DNA of 64,000 bases from JAIQFF01 sp963788505 (GCA_963788505.1 CAWBGY010000007.1:124001-188000); one strand, 5' to 3'. Shown: positions 9,249-18,963, counted from the stretch's first letter. Numbers and translations are program-made. Notes: generated from the letters alone by a model not told the origin.

Positions 9249-9382
9249 GTGTGGCGCGGGCGCCCTCGCCCGCGTGAGAGCCTGCAGCGAAAAAGAAGTC
9301 TGAATCTATTTCGAGCTTCACCTGCTAGCCCATTCCTCACTTCCATCTAAAGGGCGGCGGGCGAGGGCGCCCGCCCCACACC
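9249..9382. repeat. Paired inverted palindrome, family B
   Basis: Two inverted arms, 9249-9274 and 9357-9382, built on GCGCGGGCGCCCTCGCCCGC. Each arm is itself hairpin-forming. It fills the gap between the convergent aldolase and receptor genes and could terminate both. Related arms lie at 13005-13031 and 41098-41190. Confidence 0.8.
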
Positions 9383-9391
9383 GGCGAACCA

Positions 9392-11608
9392 CTAGTCTCC
9401 GCCGATTCTGAATCGCATTCCGGCCCGAATATTTGCTCCCAGCGCGGGATACCCGACGACTTCCTGATAGGCCTTGTCGAGGGCATTCTCGAGATTCACG
9501 TATGCCGTGATCCGGGAAGTGATCGCATACCATCCACCGAGGTCCACGCGAGCGTAGCCGGCGGCGTGGTTGATGCCGTACCCCAGGAAGTCGGAATCGG
9601 GGCGTCTCCCAATGAAACTTCCGCCCAGATTGGCTCCCCACCGGCTGCTCAGGTAAGTCAGCAGCAGACTTCCCGAATGCTTGGGACGCCGGATCAAGGG
9701 CTGGCCAGGCTCGAGCAACGGATCGAAAGCAAAGGGCTGTTCCAGAATCTGGGTCGAAGTGTAAGTGTAGGCGCCGTCGAGCGACAGTTTCGCCAGCGGC
9801 CTTCCGTGAAACTCCACTTCCGCCCCATGGGCCAATGCCTCGTTCACGTTGACGTATTGCCCGCAGAACGCAATGCTTGGCGGACAGGCTGTCCCGGTCA
9901 GGAAGTTGAAGTCGATCTTGTCGCGAAACAAGCCATTGAAGTAAGTGGCGGTCAACGAATAGTTCCGGGAAAACTTCTGCTCCACGCCGGCCTCGAACGA
10001 GCGCGCCTGCTCCGGCTTGAGATCGGGATTGGGGATAACCGGAAAGCCTCCGCCGTTCCCGAATGACTGGGCGAAACTGGGCTCCTTGATGCCGGTGGCG
10101 TAGCTGAAACGGAAGCGTGTGCCGGAAAAGAAATTCCCGCCGCGCAGCGCGGTGAAACCCAACGCAACTCGCGGCACAACTTTATTTCCGAAACTCTCAT
10201 TGTGCACAAAGCGGGCCCCGGCCACGACCGAGAGGCGCCCCAGAGTCAGAAGCTGCTGCCCGTAAACGGCATGGTTCAGGCGTACGCCGTGACTCAGAGA
10301 ATCGGGAAGGGTGCCGGTGGTCCCGTTCTCGTCTTCGAATTCATATCCCACCGTGGTCTGGGCCCAACTTCGTTCCGTGTAGTCGCCCTGATAGTCGAAG
10401 CCGGCGCGGTTGATGTCGGTAATGGCGTGGAAAGGCGTATCGATCGGGTCGCCGAAGGGGTCCATGCGGCCCGGCTGATTGACGGGTTGGAGGTTGGTAC
10501 GATGCAGCGCGTACTCGAAGCCGGTGAAGCGATGCTGCCAGCGCGACGGTCCCGCAATCGTCAACTCCGCGCTAGCCAGCAGATTGTTCTGTCGCGCGCG
10601 CTGGTCGAAGTCGGGGGGCAGGATGGGGTCGCCATTGAAATTCCAGTAGCTTTGCACTCCGGTGGCGCTGTTGGAGTGGCGGGCACGCAGGCGCAGCGCC
10701 GCCCAGTCCGTCAACTTCACGCCGACGTTCCCGCCCTGCAGGGAGTTGGAGTAATCGTCGTTCGGACCTTGACCCATGGTATTGAACTGGTCGCCGAACA
10801 GGTTGTAATCGAAGCGGCCATTGGCGCCGGCGAGCGCTGCATATCCATTCGCCGTCCCCAGATTTCCGCCGTCGGCGCCGAAACGCAGTTCAGGCACCGG
10901 CGTGCTTCCGGTGCGGGTAAAAACCTGCACCACGCTGGTCATGGCGTCGGATCCGTAGAGCGTGCTCTGGGAGCCGCGGACGAACTCCAGGCGGTCCGCT
11001 CCGGCCAGTGGCAACACGCCGAAGTCGAAGATTCCACCGGGATCATTGGCCGGAACCCCATCCACAATCACTTTGTTGTAGGTAGACTCGCCGCCGCGCA
11101 CAAACAAGGAAGACAGCCCGCCGCGCTGCCCAGCCGTGCTCACTACCGCGCCGGGAAGAAAATGCAGCGCATCATCGGCCGCCACCGGCCGCATGACTTC
11201 CAGCTGTCCCGCGGTCAGGACTTCAACGTCTGCCCCGCTCGCGCTGCTGGGAATCAGGGTGCGGGTGGCGCTTACGGTAACCGTTTCAGTGGCCGGAGCC
11301 AGCCGAAGGCGTACCGTGATTTCTTCTGAATTGGACGTGGAAATAGCAGTGGTCTCGACCGCGAACCCCGCGGCCAGAATGCGCACACGGTAGGATGCGG
11401 CCGCTACGCCTCGAAACGCAGCCACGCCCTCGGCCGAAGTAGTCTGCATGGCGGCTGGAGTCGAAGAGCCTGCAGGAAACAATTCGACTTGCGCCCCGGC
11501 GACCGCCGCCGATTGGGGATCGATCACTTTTATCTTTATCTTGAAATCGGCAGCCGACGCCGCTGCCAGCAAGGCTAAAACAGAAACGACAATCCTGAAG
11601 AACCGCAT
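9392..11608 (-). CDS. TonB-dependent outer-membrane receptor, predicted cobalamin uptake (BtuB-like)
   Basis: A 739-residue outer-membrane receptor. Order: signal peptide (1-20, FFRIVVSVLALLAAASA), a CarboxypepD_reg-like beta domain (about 22-105), the plug (about 110-235, with LFVRGGESTYNKVIVDGVPAND), then a 22-strand barrel ending in an antiparallel strand (NIRAGMRFRIG). The start chosen has AGGAGG 6 bases upstream; an in-frame ATG 18 bases earlier lacks one. A cobalamin riboswitch lies directly upstream, so the likely ligand is vitamin B12 or another corrinoid. The N-terminal regulatory-like domain is usual for acidobacterial and Bacteroidota receptors but absent from E. coli BtuB. No btuF/btuCD genes are in the window. 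Confidence 0.9.
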   Translation of the reverse strand: MRFFRIVVSVLALLAAASAADFKIKIKVIDPQSAAVAGAQVELFPAGSSTPAAMQTTSAEGVAAFRGVAAASYRVRILAAGFAVETTAISTSNSEEITVRLRLAPATETVTVSATRTLIPSSASGADVEVLTAGQLEVMRPVAADDALHFLPGAVVSTAGQRGGLSSLFVRGGESTYNKVIVDGVPANDPGGIFDFGVLPLAGADRLEFVRGSQSTLYGSDAMTSVVQVFTRTGSTPVPELRFGADGGNLGTANGYAALAGANGRFDYNLFGDQFNTMGQGPNDDYSNSLQGGNVGVKLTDWAALRLRARHSNSATGVQSYWNFNGDPILPPDFDQRARQNNLLASAELTIAGPSRWQHRFTGFEYALHRTNLQPVNQPGRMDPFGDPIDTPFHAITDINRAGFDYQGDYTERSWAQTTVGYEFEDENGTTGTLPDSLSHGVRLNHAVYGQQLLTLGRLSVVAGARFVHNESFGNKVVPRVALGFTALRGGNFFSGTRFRFSYATGIKEPSFAQSFGNGGGFPVIPNPDLKPEQARSFEAGVEQKFSRNYSLTATYFNGLFRDKIDFNFLTGTACPPSIAFCGQYVNVNEALAHGAEVEFHGRPLAKLSLDGAYTYTSTQILEQPFAFDPLLEPGQPLIRRPKHSGSLLLTYLSSRWGANLGGSFIGRRPDSDFLGYGINHAAGYARVDLGGWYAITSRITAYVNLENALDKAYQEVVGYPALGANIRAGMRFRIGGD

Positions 11609-11647
11609 GCACTCCTCCTTTGTCACGCGAAAGGGGTTGGTGGGTAC

Positions 11648-11826
11648 GGTTCACGCCGGTCTCCTGGCTTGCGAGTAAGGACAGTCTGCTCGATGTCCGA
11701 CGAATACAACCGGCCTTCCCGGGTTTCCCCAGTGACCGGCTGCGATTTCCTCGCTTACAGTTGCGCGGCAGCGCGGGATTCTCACCCGCTTCCCTCCTCG
11801 TCGGGTGTGACGAGGGTGCGCGAACC
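11648..11826 (-). promoter_or_regulatory. Cobalamin riboswitch
   Basis: Read on the minus strand, the region has the conserved order of the AdoCbl riboswitch: GAGGGAAGCGGGTGAGAATC, then CTGCCGCGCAACTGTAAGC, then GGTCACTGG, GAAGGCCGG and the B12 box AGCCAGGAGACCGGCG (11654-11669). The closing P1 stem pairs 11818-11826 with 11648-11656 (9 bp including a G-U). It ends about 30 bases before the receptor's AGGAGG, so ligand binding probably hides that ribosome site or ends transcription, turning the receptor off when cobalamin is plentiful. Confidence 0.93.
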
Positions 11827-11910
11827 AAAGAAGTTGTGAAAGAGCAGACCGAATATGGTTTGGAAAATCTACTCGCTCGCGGCGATGAAGTCAATCCGGG
11901 CAAGATCGAG

Positions 11911-11930
11911 GACGGGCGTCCGCGCCCGTC
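11911..11930 (-). terminator. Hairpin after the cytochrome c gene, family D palindrome
   Basis: An 8-bp perfect stem (GACGGGCG/CGCCCGTC) with a TCCG loop, downstream of the cytochrome c stop and upstream of the riboswitch. The same palindrome recurs at 18323-18343 and on both sides of the decayed transposase at 25274-25735. It separates the cytochrome c transcript from the B12-controlled unit. There is no U-tract. Confidence 0.45.
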
Positions 11931-11965
11931 CCGCCACACTCCCATTCCACCCTAGTGCTGCCAAG

Positions 11966-12370
11966 TCAGAGGGTGTGCAGATAGGCCAGCAAATCCTGCA
12001 CTTGTTGTTGCGACAACGTCTGGCCAAAGGCCGGCATCATATTGCGTCCGGTCACGATCATCTCGCTTACGCGTTGGTCATTTGCCGGCATTCCACTTTC
12101 TGACAGAAACTGCTTCTTGAAAACTCCCCGCAGGCTGCGCGCCTTCTTGTCACGGGACGAGTAAGGCTCGTGGCAGCGATCGCAGTATTGGTCGTAGATC
12201 CGCCGTCCGGCGGCCTGTTGCGGATTCAGTCCCAGTTCAGCATCGCTCTTGCGCCGCTGCACATCGCAGCCGCTGCACACCATCAGGACCACGGCTCCGA
12301 CCGCGAGGATTAGCCACGGGTTATTTCTGAAAGCCAGGCGGCGGTTGAAAGCGGAGCGAAATGACTTCAT
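11966..12370 (-). CDS. Small c-type cytochrome lipoprotein
   Basis: A 134-residue monohaem cytochrome c. An N-terminal hydrophobic segment ends in a lipobox (LMVCSGC), so it is likely a periplasm-facing lipoprotein. The haem site is YCDRCH, and the distal Met is in NMMPAFG about 50 residues later, typical of class I cytochromes (Cytochrome_CBB3/C-type). The ATG chosen has a GAGGGA site; upstream in-frame codons are not conserved-looking. The partner oxidase is not in the window. It is divergent from the DUF488 gene with 76 bases between. Confidence 0.85.
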   Translation of the reverse strand: MKSFRSAFNRRLAFRNNPWLILAVGAVVLMVCSGCDVQRRKSDAELGLNPQQAAGRRIYDQYCDRCHEPYSSRDKKARSLRGVFKKQFLSESGMPANDQRVSEMIVTGRNMMPAFGQTLSQQQVQDLLAYLHTL

Positions 12371-12446
12371 TCTTCCCTCGAAATAGAAATCGACAACCCG
12401 GCTCCATAACGCGTAGCGCGGAAGTACAATATTAAAACACTGCCTC

Positions 12447-12893
12447 ATGCCTGCCACCGTCAAACGCGTCACCGTCAAACGAGTTTACGAGAAGCCCGCC
12501 CGCGGCGATGGCTATCGTGTTCTGGTGGACCGGCTATGGCCGCGCGGGCTCAGCAAAGGCCAGGCCGCGTTGCACGCCTGGTTGCGGGATCTTGCGCCCT
12601 CGGACGAATTGCGCCACTGGTTCCACGCCCATCCCGAAAGCTGGCTGACGTTCCGCAAACGCTATCTCAAGGAACTGGCGCTGCCCGAAGCAGCCGAGGC
12701 TCTCGATAAACTTTACCGCCTGGCCGATCGGAAAAGGAACCTTACGCTCCTGTTCGCCTCTAAAAATGAGCGGCGCAATAATGCCGTGGTCCTGAAAGAC
12801 CTGCTGGACGGGATGCGCAAGCCCCCCACGGGCACCGGCCCCGGCGCCGCGCGCACCATGCGTAACCGGCACGCCAGGCGGATGCCCCGGTAG
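12447..12893 (+). CDS. DUF488 family protein
   Basis: A 148-residue protein with the DUF488 core: VKRVYEKP, GYRVLVDRLWPRGLSK, LAPSDELRHWF, FRKRYLKEL and LLFASKNERRNNAVVLKDLL. Family members are small soluble proteins of unknown biochemical role. The last 25 residues are basic and non-conserved. A TACAAT hexamer at 12425-12430 is a possible -10, but no good Shine-Dalgarno is seen. Confidence 0.85.
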   Translation: MPATVKRVTVKRVYEKPARGDGYRVLVDRLWPRGLSKGQAALHAWLRDLAPSDELRHWFHAHPESWLTFRKRYLKELALPEAAEALDKLYRLADRKRNLTLLFASKNERRNNAVVLKDLLDGMRKPPTGTGPGAARTMRNRHARRMPR

Positions 12894-13004
12894 CCACTGC
12901 AGGTACGGAGCAGGCGCCCACCTGACACACCCAGTGCGGTTTGGGAAACCTCGAACCAAGTTCCTTGGCCGGGACACGCCGGGTCCGATATGGTTTCCGG
13001 CAAT

Positions 13005-13031
13005 CGCGGGCGAGGGCGCCAGCGCCACACC
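13005..13031. repeat. Single palindromic arm, family B
   Basis: One arm matching the family B repeat (CGCGGGCGAGGGCGCC followed by AGCGCCACACC), lying between the convergent DUF488 and dacB genes and ending 3 bases from the dacB stop. Confidence 0.7.
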
Positions 13032-13033
13032 CG

Positions 13034-14596
13034 CTACTTCTTGGGTTTGCCGTCGTCCAGGATTTCTCCAACGATGTTGTCGATGGTTTCGTCGATGCGC
13101 TTGTCGGGCAGGTTGGAATTGTTCGATAAGATGGAAAACGCAATCCCTTCGCCACGATTGGTGGTGGCATAACCGGACAGTGTCTTGACCCCGCCGAGCG
13201 AGCCCGTCTTCGCATGCACGCGTCCCTGGGCATCCGCGCTCTTGAAACGATTGGAGAGAGAACCGTCGGTGCCGGACAAAGGCAAAGTATCGCGGAAGCT
13301 GGCGCCCCAGGGCTGAGAGTCGGCGTAGCGCAGCAACTGGACTACGGCGCGCGGGGTCACCAGGTTCTGTCGCGAAAGCCCGGAACCATCGTAAAACACG
13401 TACTGATCGGCGGTGATCCCGGCCTGGTTCAGGAATCCCCGCAGCACTTCAAGTCCGCCCTCGACCGTACCGGCAGTGCCCTTTTCCCGGCCCAGCAGGC
13501 GCAGCAGAATCTCCGCATGCAGATTCTGGCTGACTTTATTGATGACCCGCACATCCTCAATCAGCGGTTTGGACTGATAGCTGGCCAGCACCAGCGGCCG
13601 GTTCTGAAACGCACGCGAGGGTTCGTCACCGCCGCGCGCGGCGGCGGATGCCGTGACCGTGAAAGTAGACAGGCTGGACAGCTCGGTGTGCCGCGTCTTC
13701 AGCTTGCCGTAGACCGCGATTCCGCGCACTTCCAGCAATTGGCGGAACAGTTCCGCTGCGAACTGCGCCGGATCTTCAATAGCCAGGGCCTCATTGGCGC
13801 CGGCATCGCCGAGCGGCATGTTGCCCCAAAGGGTCAGTGTGGTGGCGCCCGGTTCGCGATTGATGAAGATCTTGCGGCCCGTGCCCGCGGGCGTGGTCAT
13901 GATGCGATTGTCGATTCGATAATAGTCGGCAAAAGGCGTGATGCTGACGAAGGCCCGGTCGCCGGCCCGGTCGGCGGGCAGGATGTTTACGAAAATTACG
14001 TTGTCGTTGATGGTGAGCGCGGAAACCGGAGCGCCGTCCGCCCAAACCAGGTCATCCTGGCTCCAGCCTTCGCCGTAACGCTCGAAGGCGAAATAGGAGT
14101 CGTCGGCGATGATGTCACCGTCCACGTACTTCACACCTTTTTGCACCAGGGTGTCGGCCAGCTGCTCGAGCACGCGAATGGGATGATCGTTGCGCTGGGT
14201 ATGCAGGGTATAGGGCAGCTCGCGACCGGAAAGATTCGGATCGCCACGTCCCACCAGCACCAGGTCTCCGGTGAGACGGCCGTGGGTGTCGAGGGTGCCG
14301 TCGGTTTCGACCGTGGTGTGGAACGTGTAGTCCGGCCCAATCAGCGCCAAAGCCGCCGCGGTGGTGAACAGCTTGGTGTTGGAGGCGGGGGTGAACAGCT
14401 TGTCCGCATCGCAGGCGTAGAGCACCTTGCCGGTGGAAAGCGAAACTACTTCGATGCCCCAGAATCCACGCGCCAGGTCGGCGGGTTCCAGAATTGCGGC
14501 AATGCGTTTGTCGAGCGACTTATGCGAGGCGGCATGCAGTTGCGCACACAGCAACAGGCACACCGCGATCTGCGGGAAAAGGCGCGTACGGCGCAT
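13034..14596 (-). CDS. dacB: D-alanyl-D-alanine carboxypeptidase/endopeptidase (PBP4 family)
   Basis: A 520-residue low-molecular-weight class C penicillin-binding protein that trims or cleaves peptidoglycan crosslinks in the periplasm. The signal peptide covers residues 1-23 (IAVCLLLCAQLHA). The catalytic Ser72 and Lys75 are in PASNTK, the second motif is GSGLSRQN and the third is AKTGSLGG, in the right order, with the long insert between the first two motifs that marks PBP4. I chose the ATG at 14596 because the signal peptide begins there; a GTG start 33 bases upstream would add residues in front of it. Confidence 0.93.
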   Translation of the reverse strand: MRRTRLFPQIAVCLLLCAQLHAASHKSLDKRIAAILEPADLARGFWGIEVVSLSTGKVLYACDADKLFTPASNTKLFTTAAALALIGPDYTFHTTVETDGTLDTHGRLTGDLVLVGRGDPNLSGRELPYTLHTQRNDHPIRVLEQLADTLVQKGVKYVDGDIIADDSYFAFERYGEGWSQDDLVWADGAPVSALTINDNVIFVNILPADRAGDRAFVSITPFADYYRIDNRIMTTPAGTGRKIFINREPGATTLTLWGNMPLGDAGANEALAIEDPAQFAAELFRQLLEVRGIAVYGKLKTRHTELSSLSTFTVTASAAARGGDEPSRAFQNRPLVLASYQSKPLIEDVRVINKVSQNLHAEILLRLLGREKGTAGTVEGGLEVLRGFLNQAGITADQYVFYDGSGLSRQNLVTPRAVVQLLRYADSQPWGASFRDTLPLSGTDGSLSNRFKSADAQGRVHAKTGSLGGVKTLSGYATTNRGEGIAFSILSNNSNLPDKRIDETIDNIVGEILDDGKPKK

Positions 14597-14682
14597 CGCA
14601 AGCTGATTGTACATCGGGGATCGCGCCACTTTCCCGGCATATCTGTGCGGAGCACATTTCGTCAGGGTTTAGAATCGCTGCC

Positions 14683-15564
14683 ATGCGTCCCGTCTTCGAG
14701 TGGCACATTGGTTCCCGCCTGGTGCAGTTAGGAAAACGAACGTTGATCATGGGCGTGGTGAACGTCACCCCGGACTCGTTCTCCGACGGCGGCGTAACTT
14801 TCGATCGTGATCGCGCCGTGGAGTATGCGCTCAAACTGCTGCAGGACGGCGCCGACATCATCGACGTGGGCGGAGAGTCCACCCGCCCGGGCGCACAGGT
14901 GGCGTCTGCGACCGATACCGGAGCCGTGACCGAAAAGGAAGAACTCGAGCGGGTCATCCCGGTAATTTCGGGCGTGAAGCAAAAGAACCCTCAGGCGATG
15001 GTCTCCGTTGACACCTACAAGGCCGGTGTGGCGCGCGCCGCCCTCAAAGCCGGGGCGGAAATCGTCAACGACGTCAGTGGGTTTCTTTGGGACCCGCAAA
15101 TGAGGAAGACCCTGGCGGAACTGAAGTGCGGGTCCGTGCTCATGCACATGCGTGGGCGTCCCCAGGAATGGAAAGCACTGCCGCCTCTATCGGACGTGGT
15201 GACGGTAGTCAAACGCGAACTGCGGGAACGCTGTGAAGCTGCGGTGATTGCGGGCATGAAACGGGAGCGCATGGTAATCGATCCCGGTTTCGGTTTCGGC
15301 AAGAATCGCGAAGAGAACTATCCCCTGTTACGGCGATTCGAGGAGTTTCATCAGCTTCGCTTTCCGGTACTGGTTGGAGTATCGCGAAAATCCTTCATTG
15401 GCCGCGCCCTGGCTCGCAACGGAACCGATGCCCCGGTGGCGGACCGGCTTTTCGGGACTCTGGCGGCGGAAACCGTGGCCATCCTGAAGGGCGCCCATAT
15501 TGTCCGCACCCACGATGTGCGCGCCTGTGCGGACGCGGTGCGGATCGCGGACCTGGCGAGCTAG
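14683..15564 (+). CDS. folP: Dihydropteroate synthase
   Basis: FolP joins p-aminobenzoate to the pterin pyrophosphate in folate synthesis and is the sulfonamide target. The 293-residue TIM barrel has GVVNVTPDSFSDGG, DVGGESTRPGA, VSVDTYK, IVNDVSG, LMHMRG, DPGFGFGK, GVSRKSFIG and the C-terminal RTHDV. The ATG at 14683 gives the normal N-terminus. A TAGAAT hexamer ends 7 bases before it and no Shine-Dalgarno is visible, which suggests a leaderless or very short leader. It stands alone, divergent from dacB. Confidence 0.97.
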   Translation: MRPVFEWHIGSRLVQLGKRTLIMGVVNVTPDSFSDGGVTFDRDRAVEYALKLLQDGADIIDVGGESTRPGAQVASATDTGAVTEKEELERVIPVISGVKQKNPQAMVSVDTYKAGVARAALKAGAEIVNDVSGFLWDPQMRKTLAELKCGSVLMHMRGRPQEWKALPPLSDVVTVVKRELRERCEAAVIAGMKRERMVIDPGFGFGKNREENYPLLRRFEEFHQLRFPVLVGVSRKSFIGRALARNGTDAPVADRLFGTLAAETVAILKGAHIVRTHDVRACADAVRIADLAS

Positions 15565-15583
15565 TGCGACGGACCGTGGCCCC

Positions 15584-16447
15584 TCAGGCCGATGCAGCGG
15601 CGAACTTCCGGATAATTTCGGATTCCAGTTTCCTGTTCCACGCCATTCCAATGTCCCATTCCGCATAGCTGCTGTGTACAGGCGCGAACTTCACTCCACT
15701 GACGTGCATCGCGCGCGCCGCGCTGGGCACCAGCGACACCCCAATGCCGGCGCTGACCAGGTTGAGAATGGTGAACATGTCATTCGGTTCGTAGACGATT
15801 CTCGGCGTGAATCCGGTGCGGTCGCACAGGCTGATGCAATGATCGTGATAGGTGGCGGAGACTCCGCGATCGATCAGAATGAAAGGCTGCTCCTGAATGC
15901 CTTTCATGGTCAACGGCCCCGCGAACTTTTCCGAGGTTGCGATGGTCAGGCGCTCCGTCAATACCTTGCGCACTGACACCAGCGGATGTTTCACCGGCAG
16001 GCGCACAAAACCGACATCCAGACGGCCGGCGATCAGCGCTTCTACCTGGCTGGGCGTGGACATGTCCGCAATCTCGATCTCAACTCCGGGAGAACTTTCG
16101 CGGAATTTAAGCAGGGCGCGAGGCACCAGGCTATGCACGGTGGACATGCCCACGCCGAGCCGCAGCTTCCCCCGTTCGCCGCTGGTGGCTCCGCGCACAG
16201 CCTCGAAAGCCACCTCGATATCACGGATGATTCTGCGGGACTCTTTGTAGAACAAAGCGCCCGCCGGGGTCAGCGCCACCCCGCGCCGATTGCGCACCAG
16301 CAGCGGCCCACCGACCTTGTCTTCCAGACTCCGAATGCGCTTGCTCAGGGCGGGCTGGGAAATATGGAGACGCGCCGCCGCCTTTCCGAAGTGCAACTGT
16401 TCGGCGAGCACGGCAAAAGAGGCCAATTCCTGGGTTTCAAGTGTCAT
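15584..16447 (-). CDS. LysR-family transcriptional regulator
   Basis: A 287-residue LysR regulator. The N-terminal winged helix-turn-helix covers about 1-60 (LASFAVLAEQLHFGKAAARL then SQPALSKRI), followed by the two-lobed LysR substrate-binding domain (about 85-285). It is transcribed away from the SemiSWEET-nucleotidase fusion gene with 90 bases between, the usual layout for a LysR regulator and its target. The inducer is unknown. Confidence 0.92.
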   Translation of the reverse strand: MTLETQELASFAVLAEQLHFGKAAARLHISQPALSKRIRSLEDKVGGPLLVRNRRGVALTPAGALFYKESRRIIRDIEVAFEAVRGATSGERGKLRLGVGMSTVHSLVPRALLKFRESSPGVEIEIADMSTPSQVEALIAGRLDVGFVRLPVKHPLVSVRKVLTERLTIATSEKFAGPLTMKGIQEQPFILIDRGVSATYHDHCISLCDRTGFTPRIVYEPNDMFTILNLVSAGIGVSLVPSAARAMHVSGVKFAPVHSSYAEWDIGMAWNRKLESEIIRKFAAASA

Positions 16448-16451
16448 AAAC

Positions 16452-16471
16452 GGAAGTTATCACACGCTTCC
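16452..16471. promoter_or_regulatory. Candidate LysR operator
   Basis: An inverted repeat GGAAG-N10-CTTCC starts 4 bases upstream of the LysR start, inside the divergent 90-base spacer. LysR proteins usually bind dyads of this kind, but the half-sites are short and the assignment is a guess from position. Confidence 0.3.
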
Positions 16472-17372
16472 AAACATTTCATTGGACGAATCACCCCTTG
16501 CGGCCATTTACTATATAGAAAGAGCAGAGGTACAAGCATGTCGATCACAGGCTATGTAGGAATCGTGGCTGCGTTCTGCACCACGGTGGCGTTTGTCCCG
16601 CAGATCGTCAAACTACGGAAGCAAGGCGGCGATGACCTGTCCTACTCCATGCTGTTTCTTTACCTGACGGGAGTAACGCTTTGGCTGGTCTATGGCATTC
16701 GGGTCCACGCGGCGGCGGTGGTGTGGGCCAACGCGCTGTCGGTAGTGCTGGTCCTGTTGTCGATTGCGCTGAAGGCGAATCCGCCGGCGAAAAAGCTTAA
16801 TGCAGGATCGCGCCGATTGCGGATCGCGGTGGATATGGATGAAGTCATCGCCGATTCTTTCAGCAAGCATCTGAGCCAGTACAACCAGCTGGCAGGCGCC
16901 CACCTGACCAAAGAGATGGTCAGCCAGGAGGGACTGGGCGCACTGATCCCGCGAGAGCGCCGCGACGAGTTCAATGCGATCCCTTACGGTGATGGATTTT
17001 TCTCCGACCTTGACGTGATCGCGGGCAGCCAGGAGGCGCTGCTGGAACTGTCGCGACACCATGACATCTTCATCACCAGCGCGGCCATGGAAGTTCCGAC
17101 CTCGTTCGCGGACAAGTTCCAATGGCTGGACAGGAATTTCCCATTCATTCCGCCCAGCCGGATTGTGTTTTGTGGAGACAAGAACATCATCGACGCCGAT
17201 GTTCTGGTCGATGACCGCTCGCGCCATTTCAAAGGGTTCCAGGGCACCGGAATTCTGTTCACCGCCCCACACAACGCGGCCGAGGCGGCAGACTTACGGG
17301 CGAACGACTGGAATGACGTACTGGAAATTCTGGCCGGCGGACGACCCGGGACTGCCAGCGCCGACGCTCTCT

Positions 17373-17822
<450 letters not shown>

Positions 17823-17824
17823 GG

Positions 17825-18274
17825 CTACTTCGCCGCTTCCGGCAGCAGGGTTTCCTGGCCGGCTACCGCCAGCCAGCGCTGCCCGCGATAGACGTAGATA
17901 TCGGTGAAGCGGACCCGGGCCACGGTTTTGCCCTGGCCATCCACCAGGGTAGCCAGGCCGCGGATATAGCCGGAATCGCCAATCACATGCGGCGTGAGTT
18001 CGCTCAGGATATTCTTGCCAGGACGACGGTGGGGAATTTGCGCCAGAGTTTCTGCCCGGTCGTGAAGCTGGCCGCTGGGATCGGCATCCTGAAATTCGTC
18101 GGCAAGGATGCAGCCGACCGCATCGGCGTCGCGCACTTCCAGGGCCTGGGCCCAGGCTTGTTCGATCGCGATGAGGGCCTTGCCGTCTTTGGCCTGCTGG
18201 GTGGGGCAACTGGCCGCACGGGAAGGTCCGGCCCACACGAGCAGAAATAGAATGAGGCACAACCAGAGTTTCAC
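17825..18274 (-). CDS. Exported NTF2-like (DUF4440/SnoaL-type) protein
   Basis: A 149-residue protein with a signal peptide (about residues 1-20, WLCLILFLLVWAGPSRA) and a single NTF2-like domain (IEQAWAQALEVRDADAVGCILADEF, later VARVRFTDIYVYRGQRWLAVAGQET), typical of DUF4440. The role is unknown; relatives are small ligand-binding or hydrolase-like proteins. I chose a GTG start because GAGGGA lies 7 bases before it and the signal peptide starts there; an ATG 36 bases upstream is the alternative. Confidence 0.75.
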   Translation of the reverse strand: MKLWLCLILFLLVWAGPSRAASCPTQQAKDGKALIAIEQAWAQALEVRDADAVGCILADEFQDADPSGQLHDRAETLAQIPHRRPGKNILSELTPHVIGDSGYIRGLATLVDGQGKTVARVRFTDIYVYRGQRWLAVAGQETLLPEAAK

Positions 18275-18322
18275 GTTTGTTCCCTCAAATGAATGATACC
18301 CCTCGCGCATCGGTTTAATGGA

Positions 18323-18343
18323 GGACGGGCGTCCCGCCCGTCC
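18323..18343. repeat. Family D palindrome
   Basis: GGACGGGCGTCCCGCCCGTCC hairpin unit in the 309-base divergent spacer between the NTF2-like gene and acpP. The rest of that spacer holds only the acpP promoter. Confidence 0.65.
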
Positions 18344-18521
18344 CGGATTGACGGCGATGAGATCATGCCCCACATGCACGTGGGAGCTGCGAGGCAGATA
18401 TTCCCGGTAGCGGTTTTGTAGTCTGGATCGGACACTGGCAACGGCGTTGACCCCATGGGCTGACGGAAGTAGGATTCTCCTTGGGCGATCAGGCGGCTAA
18501 GTTGTTTCCTCCCGCTCTTCC

Positions 18522-18551
18522 TTTACAGCAATTCGTACGGGCCAGTACACT
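18522..18551 (+). promoter_or_regulatory. Predicted sigma-70 promoter of acpP
   Basis: TTTACA (18522-18527) and TACACT (18546-18551) are separated by 18 bases. The AGGAGG ribosome site (18570-18575) and ATG at 18584 follow at normal distances. The same TACACT -10 with an 18-base spacer appears before rpsA. Confidence 0.6.
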
Positions 18552-18583
18552 ATTCGTTCCCTTAAATTCAGGAGGTAGGATTC

Positions 18584-18844
18584 ATGGCTGCCGAAGAAAA
18601 AAAAGAGATTGTGGAAAAGGTGAAGCAGATTATCTCTGAGCAGTTGGGCGTGGACGAAAACGAAGTCACTCCCAGTGCGTCGTTCGTCGATGACCTGGGC
18701 GCGGACTCATTGGACCAGGTCGAGCTGGTCATGGCTCTTGAGGAACATTTTGGGGTGGAAATCCCGGACGAGGACGCGGAGAAGCTTCGCACCGTGCAGG
18801 ATGCCATCGCGTACATCGACAAGCACGCCAAGGTAAGCAAGTAG
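18584..18844 (+). CDS. acpP: Acyl carrier protein, copy 1
   Basis: An 86-residue acidic helical protein. The phosphopantetheine Ser42 is in the canonical GADSLDQVELVM motif, followed by EEHFGVEIPDEDAEKLRTVQDAI. It carries growing acyl chains for fatty-acid synthesis. It has a strong AGGAGG site. A second, about 70% identical copy lies 253 bases downstream, just before fabF. Confidence 0.96.
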   Translation: MAAEEKKEIVEKVKQIISEQLGVDENEVTPSASFVDDLGADSLDQVELVMALEEHFGVEIPDEDAEKLRTVQDAIAYIDKHAKVSK

Positions 18845-18900
18845 GTCAGGCCGTAACCGCGACTTCTGGCGATCCGGGCGTACCGTGGCATCCAAGCAGC

Positions 18901-18963
18901 GATAGGGGTCCTTCGACTCCATCCGTTCATTCGCCAGCGAATGAACTGACTGCGCTCAGGATG
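18901..18963. repeat. Palindromic spacer element, family I, between the two acpP copies
   Basis: A stretch running from GATAGGGGTCCTTCGACTCC to GCGCTCAGGATGAC with an internal TTCATTCGCCAGCGAATGAA hairpin. A related unit in the opposite sense lies at 50791-50850 (GTCATCCTGAGCGAAG then CAGTCGAAGGACCCCT). Confidence 0.65.
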
